From Thalassotalea sp. PS06 (GTDB lineage Bacteria > Pseudomonadota > Gammaproteobacteria > Enterobacterales > Alteromonadaceae): DNA of 64,000 nt. Made by a program: the position numbers and the translations under genes. The DNA lies in assembly GCF_007197775.1 (NCBI RefSeq), contig NZ_CP041638.1, positions 1,426,001 to 1,490,000 on the forward strand. The letters are read 5' to 3'. Positions 9,401 through 18,220 of this stretch are shown piece after piece (the first letter of the stretch is position 1; the number at the start of each line of letters is the position of its first letter). The notes under the pieces are model-generated. The model saw nothing but the letters and a program-made list of their open reading frames with translations. It had not been told where the DNA came from and did not search any database.

Positions 9401-10189
9401 ATGAAATCGTATAATCTTTTATTAGGTTTAGCGGTTATAGCCGGTGCCCCAGTGGCACTGGCTGCTCAACCCGCTCCAGTCCTGGATATTAACCAACCTC
9501 CTGCCAACAACCAGTCTGCCAATACAACAACGACATCCACGGATGAAGTTGAGGCATTAAAACGTGCTGTTCAAACCCGTAACCGTGCGCTAAATGATAT
9601 GCAATTGCAGATTGACGAATTACAAACTGAAGTCAGTGAACTTCGGGGCGTTAGTGAAGAGCAGGCCTACACCATTAGTCAGATTCTTCAACGTCAACGT
9701 GAGCTATACCAGGAACTGGACAGAGTCGCGTCGATGAAAAGTGCACCGCCTGCAAAACCGGTTGCATCGACCAATAATACCGGTGGTGGCTCAAACGTTA
9801 ATTATTCCGCCGATTTATCGGAAAACGAATCTTATGATCGCGCCGTTAACCTGGTGTTGAAAGAAAAGAAATATGATCAGGCGATTCAGGAATTCAAAGC
9901 CTTTACCCGCCAGTATCCGAATTCCAGCTATGCGGCAAATGCCCATTACTGGTTAGGACAATTGTTGTTTAACAAAGGTCAGTTGCAAGAAGCCGAAGCG
10001 GAATTCAATATCGTTATTGATAACCACGAAGGTTCCAATAAGCGCAGCGATGCCATGCTTAAAGCCGGTATGGTGGCGCAAAAGCAAAACGACGTGGCCA
10101 AAGCCCGTCAGATGTATCGTAAGGTCATTAACGAATACGCAAACTCTTCTGCAGCGCAGCTCGCGCAAACTCGTTTAAACAACCTTTAA
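9401..10189 (+). CDS. cpoB: Cell division coordinator CpoB (YbgF)
   Basis: The product is a 262-residue periplasmic protein with a signal peptide (cleavage near LAAQP). A coiled coil at about residues 45-110 trimerises the E. coli protein. A C-terminal TPR domain contains AVNLVLKEKKYDQAIQEF and AHYWLGQLLFNKGQLQEAE. CpoB coordinates PBP1B and the Tol machine during septal peptidoglycan synthesis. It is the last gene of the tol-pal operon and is followed by a strong hairpin. Confidence 0.95.
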   Translation: MKSYNLLLGLAVIAGAPVALAAQPAPVLDINQPPANNQSANTTTTSTDEVEALKRAVQTRNRALNDMQLQIDELQTEVSELRGVSEEQAYTISQILQRQRELYQELDRVASMKSAPPAKPVASTNNTGGGSNVNYSADLSENESYDRAVNLVLKEKKYDQAIQEFKAFTRQYPNSSYAANAHYWLGQLLFNKGQLQEAEAEFNIVIDNHEGSNKRSDAMLKAGMVAQKQNDVAKARQMYRKVINEYANSSAAQLAQTRLNNL

Positions 10190-10204
10190 CCTTGGTATTA
10201 TCAG

Positions 10205-10235
10205 CATCTTATCGACCGTGCTAGTCGATAAGATG
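10205..10235 (+). terminator. Hairpin ending the tol-pal operon
   Basis: A perfect 12-bp stem, CATCTTATCGAC with GTCGATAAGATG, has a 7-nt loop and lies 16 bp after the cpoB stop. The T-rich tail is weak, so it may be a processing or attenuating hairpin before the tRNA genes. Confidence 0.65.
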
Positions 10236-10363
10236 TTCTATCTGCTGAGATTTTGTGCAAACAAACCGGATTTTCGAAAAAAAACAAATTTGTTGTTGCA
10301 CTAAAAATTAATATGAGTATCATATGCCCCGCGTTGAGGCACAAGGCCTTGGCAGCACAAAGT

Positions 10364-10439
10364 GGGTCGTTAGCTCAGTTGGTAGAGCAGTTGGCTTTTA
10401 ACCAATTTGTCGAAGGTTCAAATCCTTCACGACCCACCA
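10364..10439 (+). tRNA. tRNA-Lys (TTT), copy 1
   Basis: A 76-nt cloverleaf has the acceptor pair GGGTCGT/ACGACCC, D arm GCTC/GAGC, anticodon loop CTTTTAA (anticodon TTT), T arm GAAGG/CCTTC and encoded CCA. It is the first of four identical copies. Confidence 0.97.
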
Positions 10440-10475
10440 CTTCTTCCTCAGAAGTACAATTTGAAAACTTGATAA

Positions 10476-10551
10476 GGGTCGTTAGCTCAGTTGGTAGAGC
10501 AGTTGGCTTTTAACCAATTTGTCGAAGGTTCAAATCCTTCACGACCCACCA
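10476..10551 (+). tRNA. tRNA-Lys (TTT), copy 2
   Basis: This copy is identical to copy 1 over all 76 nt including CCA. It is separated from copy 1 by 36 bp of unrelated spacer, suggesting one polycistronic tRNA transcript. Confidence 0.97.
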
Positions 10552-10608
10552 CCTTCAAGTTTCCAAAAATTCACTTTGTCCACTAGATTTAGTGAATACA
10601 TATCTCAA

Positions 10609-10684
10609 GGGTCGTTAGCTCAGTTGGTAGAGCAGTTGGCTTTTAACCAATTTGTCGAAGGTTCAAATCCTTCACGACCCACCA
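10609..10684 (+). tRNA. tRNA-Lys (TTT), copy 3
   Basis: This copy is identical to the other copies, with anticodon TTT and encoded CCA. The spacer from copy 2 is 57 bp. Confidence 0.97.
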
Positions 10685-10760
10685 CTTTCTTCAAGTTTCC
10701 CAAAACTTGTTTTATGCACTACGTTTTATAATGTTATTGCATTTGTTTTGACATATCTTA

Positions 10761-10836
10761 GGGTCGTTAGCTCAGTTGGTAGAGCAGTTGGCTTTTAACC
10801 AATTTGTCGAAGGTTCAAATCCTTCACGACCCACCA
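10761..10836 (+). tRNA. tRNA-Lys (TTT), copy 4
   Basis: This is the last identical copy, 76 bp after copy 3. The spacer before it contains TTGACA-like sequence, so it may also have its own promoter. Confidence 0.97.
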
Positions 10837-10947
10837 CTTTCTTCAGTACGTAAATTATCATTTTAATCAAATTTACTTTAAGTACGTGAATGTTCCATTC
10901 ACTCCGAGTACGTCAAAATAAATTTTGACTCCGAGTACGGGCAGAAA

Positions 10948-11225
10948 ACGCCCTTCGAGGTGAGAGCCGCTTTACTCACTACCCGCAGCAATCTTTGATT
11001 GTGTACCGTATTCTAAACGCCTTTCGAGTTAAGAGCCGCTTTTACCCGCTACCCGAAGTGGCGTCGTTTGCCACGTACCCGAAACAATCTTTGATTGTGT
11101 ACTTATTCTAAACGCCTTTCGAGTTAAGAGCCGCTTTTACCCGCTACCCGAAGCGATGTCGTTTATCGCATGCTAGAAACGATGTCGTTCATCGTGTGCC
11201 AGGAGCAATCTTCGATTGCGTGCTA
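10948..11225. repeat. Three diverged repeat units carrying an array of small hairpins
   Basis: Units beginning ACGCC(C/T)TTCGAG start at 10948, 11017 and 11112. They contain many short stems whose arms differ but still pair. Examples are GTGGC-GTCGTTT-GCCAC (11058-11074), GCGAT-GTCGTTT-ATCGC (11153-11169), ACGAT-GTCGTTC-ATCGT (11179-11195) and GCAAT-CTTCG-ATTGC (11205-11219). The array fills the gap between the tRNA-Lys cluster and nadA. No coding potential is seen. Confidence 0.75.
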
Positions 11226-11310
11226 TTTGCTGCTCTTCAGGACTATAGGCATTTAAAATCGATTGATTTATAATATGCGGCAGTTTTTAAGTCCCACGAG
11301 TTGTTTACGA

Positions 11311-12354
11311 ATGTTAGAGACCACCTTAGCCGTTGATTTTGATTACACCTTTCCTGCCAAGCCGGCAAAGCTGAGCGATGCGGAGAAAGACGCGTACAAA
11401 GATAAAATCAAACAGCTGTTAAAGGAAAAGAACGCGGTTCTAGTTGCCCATTATTACACCGATCCTGAAATTCAGGCATTGGCGGAAGAAACCGGTGGCT
11501 GTGTTGCCGATTCTCTGGAGATGGCGCGCTTTGGTAATCAACATCCGGCAGAAACTTTAATTGTCGCTGGTGTTAAGTTCATGGGGGAAACCGCTAAGGT
11601 GTTAACCCCTGAAAAAACCGTATTAATGCCAACTTTGGAAGCCACCTGTTCATTGGATCTGGGCTGTCCAATCAAAGAATTTAATGAGTTTTGTGATAAG
11701 CACCCGGATCGCATCGTAGTGGTTTATGCAAATACCTCTACCGAAGTAAAAGCTCGCGCGGATTGGATTGTAACCTCATCCTGCGCACTGGAAATCGTAG
11801 AGCACCTGGACGAGCAGGGCGAAAAGATTATCTGGGGCCCGGACAAGCACCTTGGCGCTTACATTGAAAAGCAAACCGGTGCTGACATGCTGATGTGGGA
11901 TGGTGCCTGTATCGTTCATGACGAATTCAAAACCAAAGCTTTGGCAGACATGAAAGCCTTGCATCCAGATGCGGCCGTACTTGTGCATCCAGAGTCTCCA
12001 GCTTCCGTCATCGATTTGGCCGATGCTGTTGGTTCAACCAGCCAGCTTATCAAAGCGGCTCAAGAGCTGGATAACAACAAATTCATCGTGGCTACCGATC
12101 GCGGTATCTTCTACAAGATGCAGCAGTTGTGCCCGGAAAAAGAATTTTTCGAAGCACCAACCGCAGGTGAGGGCGCAACCTGTAAAAGCTGTGCACATTG
12201 CCCCTGGATGGCAATGAACGGCTTAAAAGCCATTCATGATGCCCTAATCGATGGTACCGGTCGAGAAATCTTTGTCGATATGGATCTACGCGACGGCGCA
12301 TTGAAATCCTTAAACCGCATGCTCGACTTTTCGGCGCAATTAAAGAATCGATAA
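11311..12354 (+). CDS. nadA: Quinolinate synthase A
   Basis: The product has 347 residues from the ATG at 11311, the same length as E. coli NadA. Upstream in-frame starts at 11263 and 11275 would add a tail the family lacks. NadA condenses iminoaspartate and dihydroxyacetone phosphate to quinolinate for NAD synthesis, using a [4Fe-4S] cluster. Landmarks are [19 protein letters not shown] (about residues 45-63), Cys-containing [10 protein letters not shown] and [13 protein letters not shown] near residue 295. Cluster-ligand cysteines are present. The gene stands alone and ends in a hairpin at 12358-12388. Confidence 0.97.
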   Translation: MLETTLAVDFDYTFPAKPAKLSDAEKDAYKDKIKQLLKEKNAVLVAHYYTDPEIQALAEETGGCVADSLEMARFGNQHPAETLIVAGVKFMGETAKVLTPEKTVLMPTLEATCSLDLGCPIKEFNEFCDKHPDRIVVVYANTSTEVKARADWIVTSSCALEIVEHLDEQGEKIIWGPDKHLGAYIEKQTGADMLMWDGACIVHDEFKTKALADMKALHPDAAVLVHPESPASVIDLADAVGSTSQLIKAAQELDNNKFIVATDRGIFYKMQQLCPEKEFFEAPTAGEGATCKSCAHCPWMAMNGLKAIHDALIDGTGREIFVDMDLRDGALKSLNRMLDFSAQLKNR

Positions 12355-12357
12355 CGG

Positions 12358-12388
12358 TTTAGCCTTTGTTTATCGGACAAAGGCTAAA
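12358..12388 (+). terminator. Hairpin after nadA
   Basis: A perfect 12-bp stem, TTTAGCCTTTGT with ACAAAGGCTAAA, has a 7-nt loop and starts 3 bp after the nadA stop. There is no long T run after it on the plus strand. Confidence 0.6.
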
Positions 12389-12389
12389 A

Positions 12390-12715
12390 GATGGCAGACT
12401 ACAGGATACGGATATCTTGGCAAGGTTGCTTTTTCTGCACTCTGCGAGTAACCGAGGTTGGGATCTGTGCTCTGCTGTCTAAGCGAAGTGGACAGTGCAC
12501 AGAATGAGATGGAAGACTACAGATTACAGAATACGGAAATCTTGGCAAGTTTGCTTTTTCTGAGCACTTCGAGTAACCAAGGTTACGATCTGCAGTCTGC
12601 TGTCTAAGCGAAGTGGACAGTGCACAGAATTCAGATGACAGACAGAGCGCTTTTCCTGACCTTTGCGAGTAATCAAGGTTACGATCTGTGCTCTGCCGTC
12701 TTTGCCGCTTTTTAG
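12390..12715. repeat. Tandem repeat of ~120 bp, 2.7 copies
   Basis: Units start at about 12390, 12509 and 12633. Shared segments are GATGG(C/A)AGACTACAG, CGAGTAACC(G/A)AGGTT and GCGAAGTGGACAGTGCACAG. The last recurs 125 bp apart, at 12483 and 12608. Minus-strand reading frames here are repeats of each other and follow the repeat structure, so they are not genes. Confidence 0.75.
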
Positions 12716-12833
12716 GTGAAAAAAGCGGCAAACAAACTTAAGTTTTCGGATTTCTACTTGCTTCCAAGCAAAATTTTCCCTAACATACGCGCTCATTCAC
12801 GCACACAGTGTTTGAAACTACAATTCGATTTTA

Positions 12834-12921
12834 GGTGACGTGTCCGAGTGGCTGAAGGAGCACGCCTGGAAAGTGTGTATACGGAAACGTATCGAGAGTT
12901 CGAATCTCTCCGTCACCGCCA
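12834..12921 (+). tRNA. tRNA-Ser (GGA)
   Basis: An 88-nt class II tRNA has acceptor stem GGTGACG/CGTCACC, anticodon loop CTGGAAA (anticodon GGA), a long variable arm around TATACGGAAACGTATC, T arm GAGAG/CTCTC and encoded CCA. Confidence 0.96.
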
Positions 12922-12931
12922 TTAATAAATA

Positions 12932-12960
12932 AGGCTCTGGTTTTTACCAGGGCCTTTTTT
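12932..12960 (+). terminator. Terminator after tRNA-Ser
   Basis: The stem GGCTCTGG with CCAGGGCC (one G-T pair) is followed by TTTTTT. It is a typical rho-independent terminator. Confidence 0.85.
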
Positions 12961-13074
12961 ATTGATACTTGGAGAGATGAGAACTCGGAGTTCGAAAAAT
13001 TTGTCTGGAGCAAATTTTCACGCGCTTGCGCGCCCGCAGGGTCAAATACAGGACGTATTTGATATATCTCTCCG

Positions 13075-13245
13075 TCGCCGACATCTATTACATCCATGTG
13101 ATGTCGGCATACACGACGTCCATGTCGATAACAATCATTTCTTCCATCCCTGGAATGATTGCATACAAAACATCCATGTTTATAACCGTTATCTTTTACA
13201 TTCATGTGATGTAGGCATACAAAACATCCTTGTTTATAACCGCCA
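13075..13245. repeat. Series of short palindromes with ATCCATG-like cores
   Basis: Roughly every 25-30 bp there is a small stem: GACATC...GATGTC, CGAC-GTCCAT-GTCG, ATCATT...AATGAT, AAACATCCATGTTT, and AAACATCCTTGTTT. The cores are alike while the arms vary, as in the 10948-11225 array. The rest of 12961-13476 shows no gene; frames here run into tRNA-Ser. Confidence 0.5.
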
Positions 13246-13476
13246 TTATTCAGTAAAAAACTCTCTATTATCGTGTGCCAGTTTCGCTGTATTTGGTAAG
13301 TGTTGATTGTCAAAAAGGTGATTAATAATGGTCGAAATTTCGTCCAAGTTCATTTGTGTTAAACCAAGTCAATTCATCATGTAAAGTACTGCAACTTGCA
13401 GTAAAACTTGAATTTATTTGCTTTCGAGTCGATTATAGAGTTACTAACGATTGAACTAAGGGAAGGTGAAGTCAAG

Positions 13477-15024
13477 ATGCGTACAAAATTAACTCCATGG
13501 TTAAGCAAGCATATTGGACGAGGCTTAAAGGCATTAGCATTTACAATGGTACTCGCACCTGTCTCAATAGTTTCACTGGCTCAGGAAGGGGAGAAAGAAA
13601 AACTTATTCAACTTCCTGACTGGTTGGCTGAGCGCGTTGCTTCGTTACCTGAAGAGAAGCGCATGTTTCTGCAAAAAAAGGATGCTGAGATTTTTGCGGG
13701 TTCACGAGAAAAACTTATTGTTGTTCTCGAAAAAAAATCGACAGAGGAAATCGAAGCGTACATCGACGCAGTTCAATCGACCCTTTCCCAATATGCGTAC
13801 AACAAAGATTCTGACTTGTCAGCTATTCCATTGAATACAGATTCCTCATGGTTTAATTGGTGGAAAGTCGCGCGTCCAAGGGATGTTGAGCCAAAACGTG
13901 AACCAGGGCCTTTTCACGTAAGTCGGTACGCTGAACCAACGAGCGGTATCGCAACTTTTGGTGGGTTTCCTATCGCCTTATACCCAGAAGATCTGATTGC
14001 AGGTAAGGTTGAGGTTGCGATTGTTGGCGCACCTCTGGATATGGGGAGCTATCACCGAGGTCAGAAGTTTGGGCCAATGGCAATGCGCAATGAGCAAGGG
14101 ATCGGCGAAATCGATATGACCACCATGATCAACCCCAGTAAAGAGTTGATGGTTGTCGATTACGGCGATATCGCCGTCGATAACTGGAGCACTGAGGTTA
14201 CGGTACATCATGTGCGTGAGCGCGTCGCTGAAATTGCTAAAACTGGCGCTATACCTTTTATCATCGGCGGTGACCATAGCCTAGAGTACCCCGATGTTGC
14301 AGGCCTTGCAGACGTTCATGGGAAAGGTAGTTTTAGTGTGATTCACTTTGACTCACATTATGATGCCGGCAAAGGTGCCGCTCATTTTATTACCCATGGT
14401 CAACCGGTATACCGCCTCATAAAGGAAGGTCACATTCCCGGTAAAAATTTCATACAGGTAGGGTTGCGTGGCGGGTGGCCTGGCAAGGAAGGTTTTGAAT
14501 GGATGCGAACTAATGGCATGCGATACCATACCATGGCAGAGGTTGAAAAACGTGGCTGGGATGCAGTTATGACAGATGCACTTCGCGAAGCACGGGAGAA
14601 TACTGAGAAACTCTTTATTTCATTTGACGTTGATGTTCTGGACCCGGCTTTTATTCCAGGCACAGGTACACCAGTCCCAGGCGGACTGACAATGCGTGAA
14701 GCGATGCCAATCGTCAGAAATCTTTGCGCACAAAACGATATTATTGGATTTGAACTGGTTGAGCTAGCGCCAAATCTGGACCCAACCTATCGTTCTGCCA
14801 TGAATGCTAACTATATTGTTAACGCTTGTTTGACGGGCATTGCGATGCACAAAAAGGGCATTTTTGAAGAAAACTACTATTCCGAACTGACCACAGAACA
14901 CCAGCAACCTGAAGCCGGAATGAAAGCAGTTGCAGCGGAAAAAACGGAAAAAACAGACCCTCTCTATGGCACAGGAAAAAAGCCAGAAGAGAAGAAAAAT
15001 AGTAATGAGCCAAACGAACGCTGA
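13477..15024 (+). CDS. Exported arginase/agmatinase-family ureohydrolase
   Basis: The product has 515 residues. A Sec signal peptide (LKALAFTMVLAPVSIVSLA) comes first, then an extension of about 130 residues, then the ureohydrolase fold. Metal-binding motifs are intact: GGDHS near residue 270, DSHYD near 300 and SFDVDVLDPA near 390. The reaction is hydrolysis of a guanidino compound to urea and an amine; the substrate is not evident. Most family members are cytoplasmic and about 300 residues long, so export and the long N-terminal region are unusual. The ATG at 13477 follows a strong GGAAGGTGAAG site and places the signal peptide at the start. A Lys/Glu-rich tail follows the catalytic domain. 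It heads an apparent operon with a PpiC-like protein and a HupE-like protein. Confidence 0.85.
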   Translation: MRTKLTPWLSKHIGRGLKALAFTMVLAPVSIVSLAQEGEKEKLIQLPDWLAERVASLPEEKRMFLQKKDAEIFAGSREKLIVVLEKKSTEEIEAYIDAVQSTLSQYAYNKDSDLSAIPLNTDSSWFNWWKVARPRDVEPKREPGPFHVSRYAEPTSGIATFGGFPIALYPEDLIAGKVEVAIVGAPLDMGSYHRGQKFGPMAMRNEQGIGEIDMTTMINPSKELMVVDYGDIAVDNWSTEVTVHHVRERVAEIAKTGAIPFIIGGDHSLEYPDVAGLADVHGKGSFSVIHFDSHYDAGKGAAHFITHGQPVYRLIKEGHIPGKNFIQVGLRGGWPGKEGFEWMRTNGMRYHTMAEVEKRGWDAVMTDALREARENTEKLFISFDVDVLDPAFIPGTGTPVPGGLTMREAMPIVRNLCAQNDIIGFELVELAPNLDPTYRSAMNANYIVNACLTGIAMHKKGIFEENYYSELTTEHQQPEAGMKAVAAEKTEKTDPLYGTGKKPEEKKNSNEPNER

Positions 15025-15046
15025 TTTGTGATTTTAGGGAATAGGT

Positions 15047-15844
15047 ATGCTTTTCATTGACCGGTTAATCAAGGATCCGCTCTGGCTGTTTATCTTATGT
15101 GGTGCCATCATCTTCAGCGTCCATAGCTATTACAAACCTACCGCAACCTATTCTGTTGATGTTTCCGACTATACCAAAAATCAATTACTTGAAGAGCGAG
15201 TTATGCTTCTTGGCAGGCCCTTGCAACAACAAGAGGAAGCGAGAACCATTCAAGCGTTTATTGATAGGGAAATCCTGTTTCTGGAAGCCCTTGAACAAGG
15301 GATTCATCGTTACGACCCTAGAGTTCGGGATGTATTAGTCGAGCGAATGCGTCTGGACATGGTCAGCAATATTAACCTTCCTGACGAAGGCGAATTACTG
15401 GATTACTATTCCAGTAATCTCGATATATACAAAACGGAATCTGAGATCAGTTTTGACCAGTTTCATTTTCCCGAAGCACCAAAGAACACCACGCAAATAT
15501 TGTTTCTTTTGGCTAAAGAGCCAGAGTTGAAACACATCGGCAAGGTTCAGCGGCGTAGCTTTGACCGCTACGGAAAAAGTGTACTGCGTGCGCTTTATGA
15601 TAAGGCTCAGTTGGAGCAGTTAGAGAGGGCTGAACAAGGCAAGTGGTTTGCTATGTCTGTCGGAGACAATGGTTGGTTTGTTACCAGGGTTCGGGAGTGG
15701 CATGCCCCGAGGCTGATACCGTACCCAGATATACGAGACCAGGTTAGAATCGATGTAACAACGGCTTTGGAGAGAGAGTCGATCGAAAAGTTCATGCTGA
15801 ATTTGCGTAAGAAATATCATGTTCGCAACGATACTCAGGGGTAG
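15047..15844 (+). CDS. Membrane-anchored PpiC/parvulin-like protein
   Basis: The product has 265 residues with one N-terminal transmembrane helix (about residues 12-28) and a periplasmic remainder. The region LLEERVMLLGRPLQQQEEARTIQAF resembles SurA/PpiC chaperone helices. The later part (about 130-235, with GKWFAMSVGDNGWFVTRVREW) resembles a reduced parvulin domain. Proteins of this type are often encoded next to HupE/UreJ-like proteins. It lies 22 bp after the ureohydrolase gene and overlaps the next gene by 26 bp. A folding role for an exported partner is inference. Confidence 0.7.
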   Translation: MLFIDRLIKDPLWLFILCGAIIFSVHSYYKPTATYSVDVSDYTKNQLLEERVMLLGRPLQQQEEARTIQAFIDREILFLEALEQGIHRYDPRVRDVLVERMRLDMVSNINLPDEGELLDYYSSNLDIYKTESEISFDQFHFPEAPKNTTQILFLLAKEPELKHIGKVQRRSFDRYGKSVLRALYDKAQLEQLERAEQGKWFAMSVGDNGWFVTRVREWHAPRLIPYPDIRDQVRIDVTTALERESIEKFMLNLRKKYHVRNDTQG

Positions 15845-16817
15845 CACCGCTTACATACTGACATGTCTGCTTTGGACTGGCATTGTACAGGCCGATGTTT
15901 TTCAACTCGGCCACCTGCGATTGTCGAGCGCCCCTGGAGATGGGTTTTATGTCTTGAGTGCGACCATTCCGGTATCGAGTTTTTCGAGCGCTGGCATTAC
16001 TCTTCCACAGGGATGCGAACTAAAGGAAACAAAGCGCACTGACCGCTCACAAAGTATTCGCATTTTTTATAATTTTTATTGCTCAGAACCATTACAGGGA
16101 ACGATTCGAACGCCCTGGCGTTTGGACGGTGCTCGATTTGTCAACGACGTTTCCTCTCAGCCAAAGCATATACACAATCTAATACCGGGTCCCGCAGGGA
16201 TTGATATTCCTCTTTTATACCAAAGCGCTAGCCTACAAACACTGTCAACACTCGCGATCACTTATTTGTATGAAGGCATAGAACACATCTGGTTTGGATG
16301 GGATCACCTCCTTTTTATTCTCTGCCTTTGTTTTCTTATGCGTGGTCGCCAGTTGATAGCAATAATCACTGCATTTACGCTCGGACACTCACTGACTCTT
16401 GGGCTGAGCTATTTCAATGTCCTTTCAGTAGCGGTTGCGCCAGTGGAAAGCCTGATTGCCTTTTCAATAATCTTAATGGCCAGGCAGTCGCTAATGGCAA
16501 AAGGCAAACAAGACCTTTACTGGAATTGGAGAATTATATTCATCATTGGAGCCTTTGGTCTGCTTCATGGGTTGGGCTTTGCCAGTGCACTTGCAGAGCT
16601 CAGTGCTGCAGAAACTCAGAAGTGGCCCACACTCATTTTTTTCAATTTGGGGGTAGAGGTTGGTCAGATCCTATTTGTCATGGCATTTACACTATTCCAA
16701 AAAGTAATCAATTTAGGTAAGCATTACGATCGCGTTCGCAATGGTATTCTGATGTTTACAGGGTGCATAGCAGGTTATTGGTTTGTTGAAAGGTTGGTAA
16801 CGATTACCGCTTTGTGA
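15819..16817 (+). CDS. HupE/UreJ-like membrane protein
   Basis: The product has 332 residues, with a signal peptide, a periplasmic beta-rich region of about 130 residues and a C-terminal block of six or so transmembrane segments. The first part of the membrane block, YEGIEHIWFGWDHLLFILC followed by the ITAFTLGHSLTL segment, is the hallmark of the HupE/UreJ_2 family. Its His and Asp residues resemble those of HupE nickel permeases. LLHGLGFASAL is a second conserved block. Known relatives move or sense nickel or cobalt, but most long-form members are uncharacterised. The overlap with the PpiC-like gene and the ureohydrolase upstream suggest a metal-supply role, which is inference. Confidence 0.82.
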   Translation: MFATILRGSTAYILTCLLWTGIVQADVFQLGHLRLSSAPGDGFYVLSATIPVSSFSSAGITLPQGCELKETKRTDRSQSIRIFYNFYCSEPLQGTIRTPWRLDGARFVNDVSSQPKHIHNLIPGPAGIDIPLLYQSASLQTLSTLAITYLYEGIEHIWFGWDHLLFILCLCFLMRGRQLIAIITAFTLGHSLTLGLSYFNVLSVAVAPVESLIAFSIILMARQSLMAKGKQDLYWNWRIIFIIGAFGLLHGLGFASALAELSAAETQKWPTLIFFNLGVEVGQILFVMAFTLFQKVINLGKHYDRVRNGILMFTGCIAGYWFVERLVTITAL

Positions 16818-17053
16818 TCTCGGTACACCCAAATAGTCTCAATTTTATTCACCTTTTTTTCACTACTTCTTTCCACTCTAAGCGAGTCAAACCCTAAGTG
16901 ACATAACACGCATTGCTGATGTTGGATATAGCGCCTGATGATCTGCTCAGTATGCTGCAATGACTCGGCAAAACATAAAGAGTACTGTTTGCAAACACAT
17001 CATTTACACAAATGCCGCTAAGACAAAACTCAATATGTTAAGCCCAATAAAAA

Positions 17054-18178
17054 TCATAGTTTTAGCTTTGTTAAAAGGGCATCGGGTATGTTCTGCTCTG
17101 GAAAGTTTACTAACCACCATGCGTATTCCTGCTTTGCCTGTTCCTGCAGGTCGAGCTCTAAGTTCGCTGATATCAGTGCAAGTTGGTATCTTGGTTGATA
17201 TTCGACAACATGATCTCTTAGCTGTGCCATCAACTTTAGTTGGAACCGTTTTTGCTCAGGTGTTTTGGCAATTTGAAAGGCGTAGTATCCATAAAGCGCC
17301 ATGTAGTTATAATCATATGCACTAGGGTTTTTAGCGATTTCTACATCAATCAGATTAAACCCTTCATTTTCAGCTCTAGAAAGTAAGTCGAAGGTGGCTT
17401 CGTCTTTAAACATTTTGCGAACTTTAGGTGTTACGCCGAGTTTTAGTACTAGTGCCTCTGCAGCTTTTGCCACTGACATCGGGTTTTGTGCGGTAATTAA
17501 ATTTCCGTCTTGTGCCACGTATGGCAACATGGGTTTGTTCGCAACAAAATTAGCGCCACGTTTTTCCAACTCTGTTTGTACGATAAATGGATACAGCTCA
17601 ATGTGTTCTTTTTTAAAGGCCTGATCTTCGGTAAGCGTAAAACTATTAACGGTTTTTCCCGCTACAAAATAACTGCCATCTTGTAGTTTTATATCAACCA
17701 GCGCTGCCGGGCCATGGCAAACCGCCGCTATCGGTTTGTCTTGTTGCGCAAATTTTTGTATCAGGCTTTGTATGCCTCGGTGTTTGGGCAAGTCGAACAT
17801 TGCGCCATCGCCACCAACAATGAACAAGCCATCGTAGTGTTGTGTCTTGGCTTGTTCAGCTGACAAGGTATTCGCTAACTGGGTTAATGCCTGAGTGTTG
17901 TTTTTAAACTGCTGAATATACGGTAAATCATCTTTGTTAGTTTTAACCAGTACCGCACCACCTTGGGGGCTGATAATATCGATGTCGATGCCATTGTTAA
18001 TCAAGGTCAGGTAACTTTGTGCTAATTCTTCCTGATCATAGCTAAGTGCTGGATTGCCCTGACTTGCATACCCGGAAATAACCAAAGCGATTTTTTTCTG
18101 TTTTGTAGTCTTGTCTGCGCTTGCGGCTGTTGCTATGCAACTGACAAGCAGGAATATAACCAATGATAAACTTCTCAT
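17054..18178 (-). CDS. Periplasmic DJ-1/PfpI-family protein with C-terminal extension
   Basis: The product has 374 residues. A signal peptide ends near ASADK. A DJ-1/PfpI domain (about residues 28-245) carries the nucleophile elbow AVCHGPAALVD and the upstream GLFIVGGDGAMFDLP. This is the layout of the Hsp31-like glyoxalase III or amidotransferase-like branch. About 120 helical residues follow and are unassigned. Export is unusual for a deglycase-like enzyme. A GGAGA site precedes the ATG. A 21-bp motif 43 bp upstream is shared with the NTF2-like gene at 20468, and the two-component system lies directly upstream on the same strand. Confidence 0.8.
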   Translation of the reverse strand: MRSLSLVIFLLVSCIATAASADKTTKQKKIALVISGYASQGNPALSYDQEELAQSYLTLINNGIDIDIISPQGGAVLVKTNKDDLPYIQQFKNNTQALTQLANTLSAEQAKTQHYDGLFIVGGDGAMFDLPKHRGIQSLIQKFAQQDKPIAAVCHGPAALVDIKLQDGSYFVAGKTVNSFTLTEDQAFKKEHIELYPFIVQTELEKRGANFVANKPMLPYVAQDGNLITAQNPMSVAKAAEALVLKLGVTPKVRKMFKDEATFDLLSRAENEGFNLIDVEIAKNPSAYDYNYMALYGYYAFQIAKTPEQKRFQLKLMAQLRDHVVEYQPRYQLALISANLELDLQEQAKQEYAWWLVNFPEQNIPDALLTKLKL

Positions 18179-18220
18179 TTTAATGTCTCCATTTTGATAA
18201 TAATTAGATATTAAAGTGAG

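Noticed and set aside
10253..10731. Two plus-strand frames between cpoB and nadA
   Set aside because: They are translations of the tRNA-Lys genes, including a repeated peptide from the tRNA sequence.
12399..12796. Overlapping minus-strand frames after nadA
   Set aside because: The peptides repeat in step with the DNA tandem repeat and have no recognisable domain or ribosome site.
12831..13313. 160-codon minus-strand frame and overlapping plus-strand frames
   Set aside because: The minus-strand frame covers tRNA-Ser and its terminator; the rest follows the hairpin repeats.
12834..13476. Integration site of an island at tRNA-Ser
   Set aside because: No integrase gene and no duplicated tRNA 3' end were found in the window.
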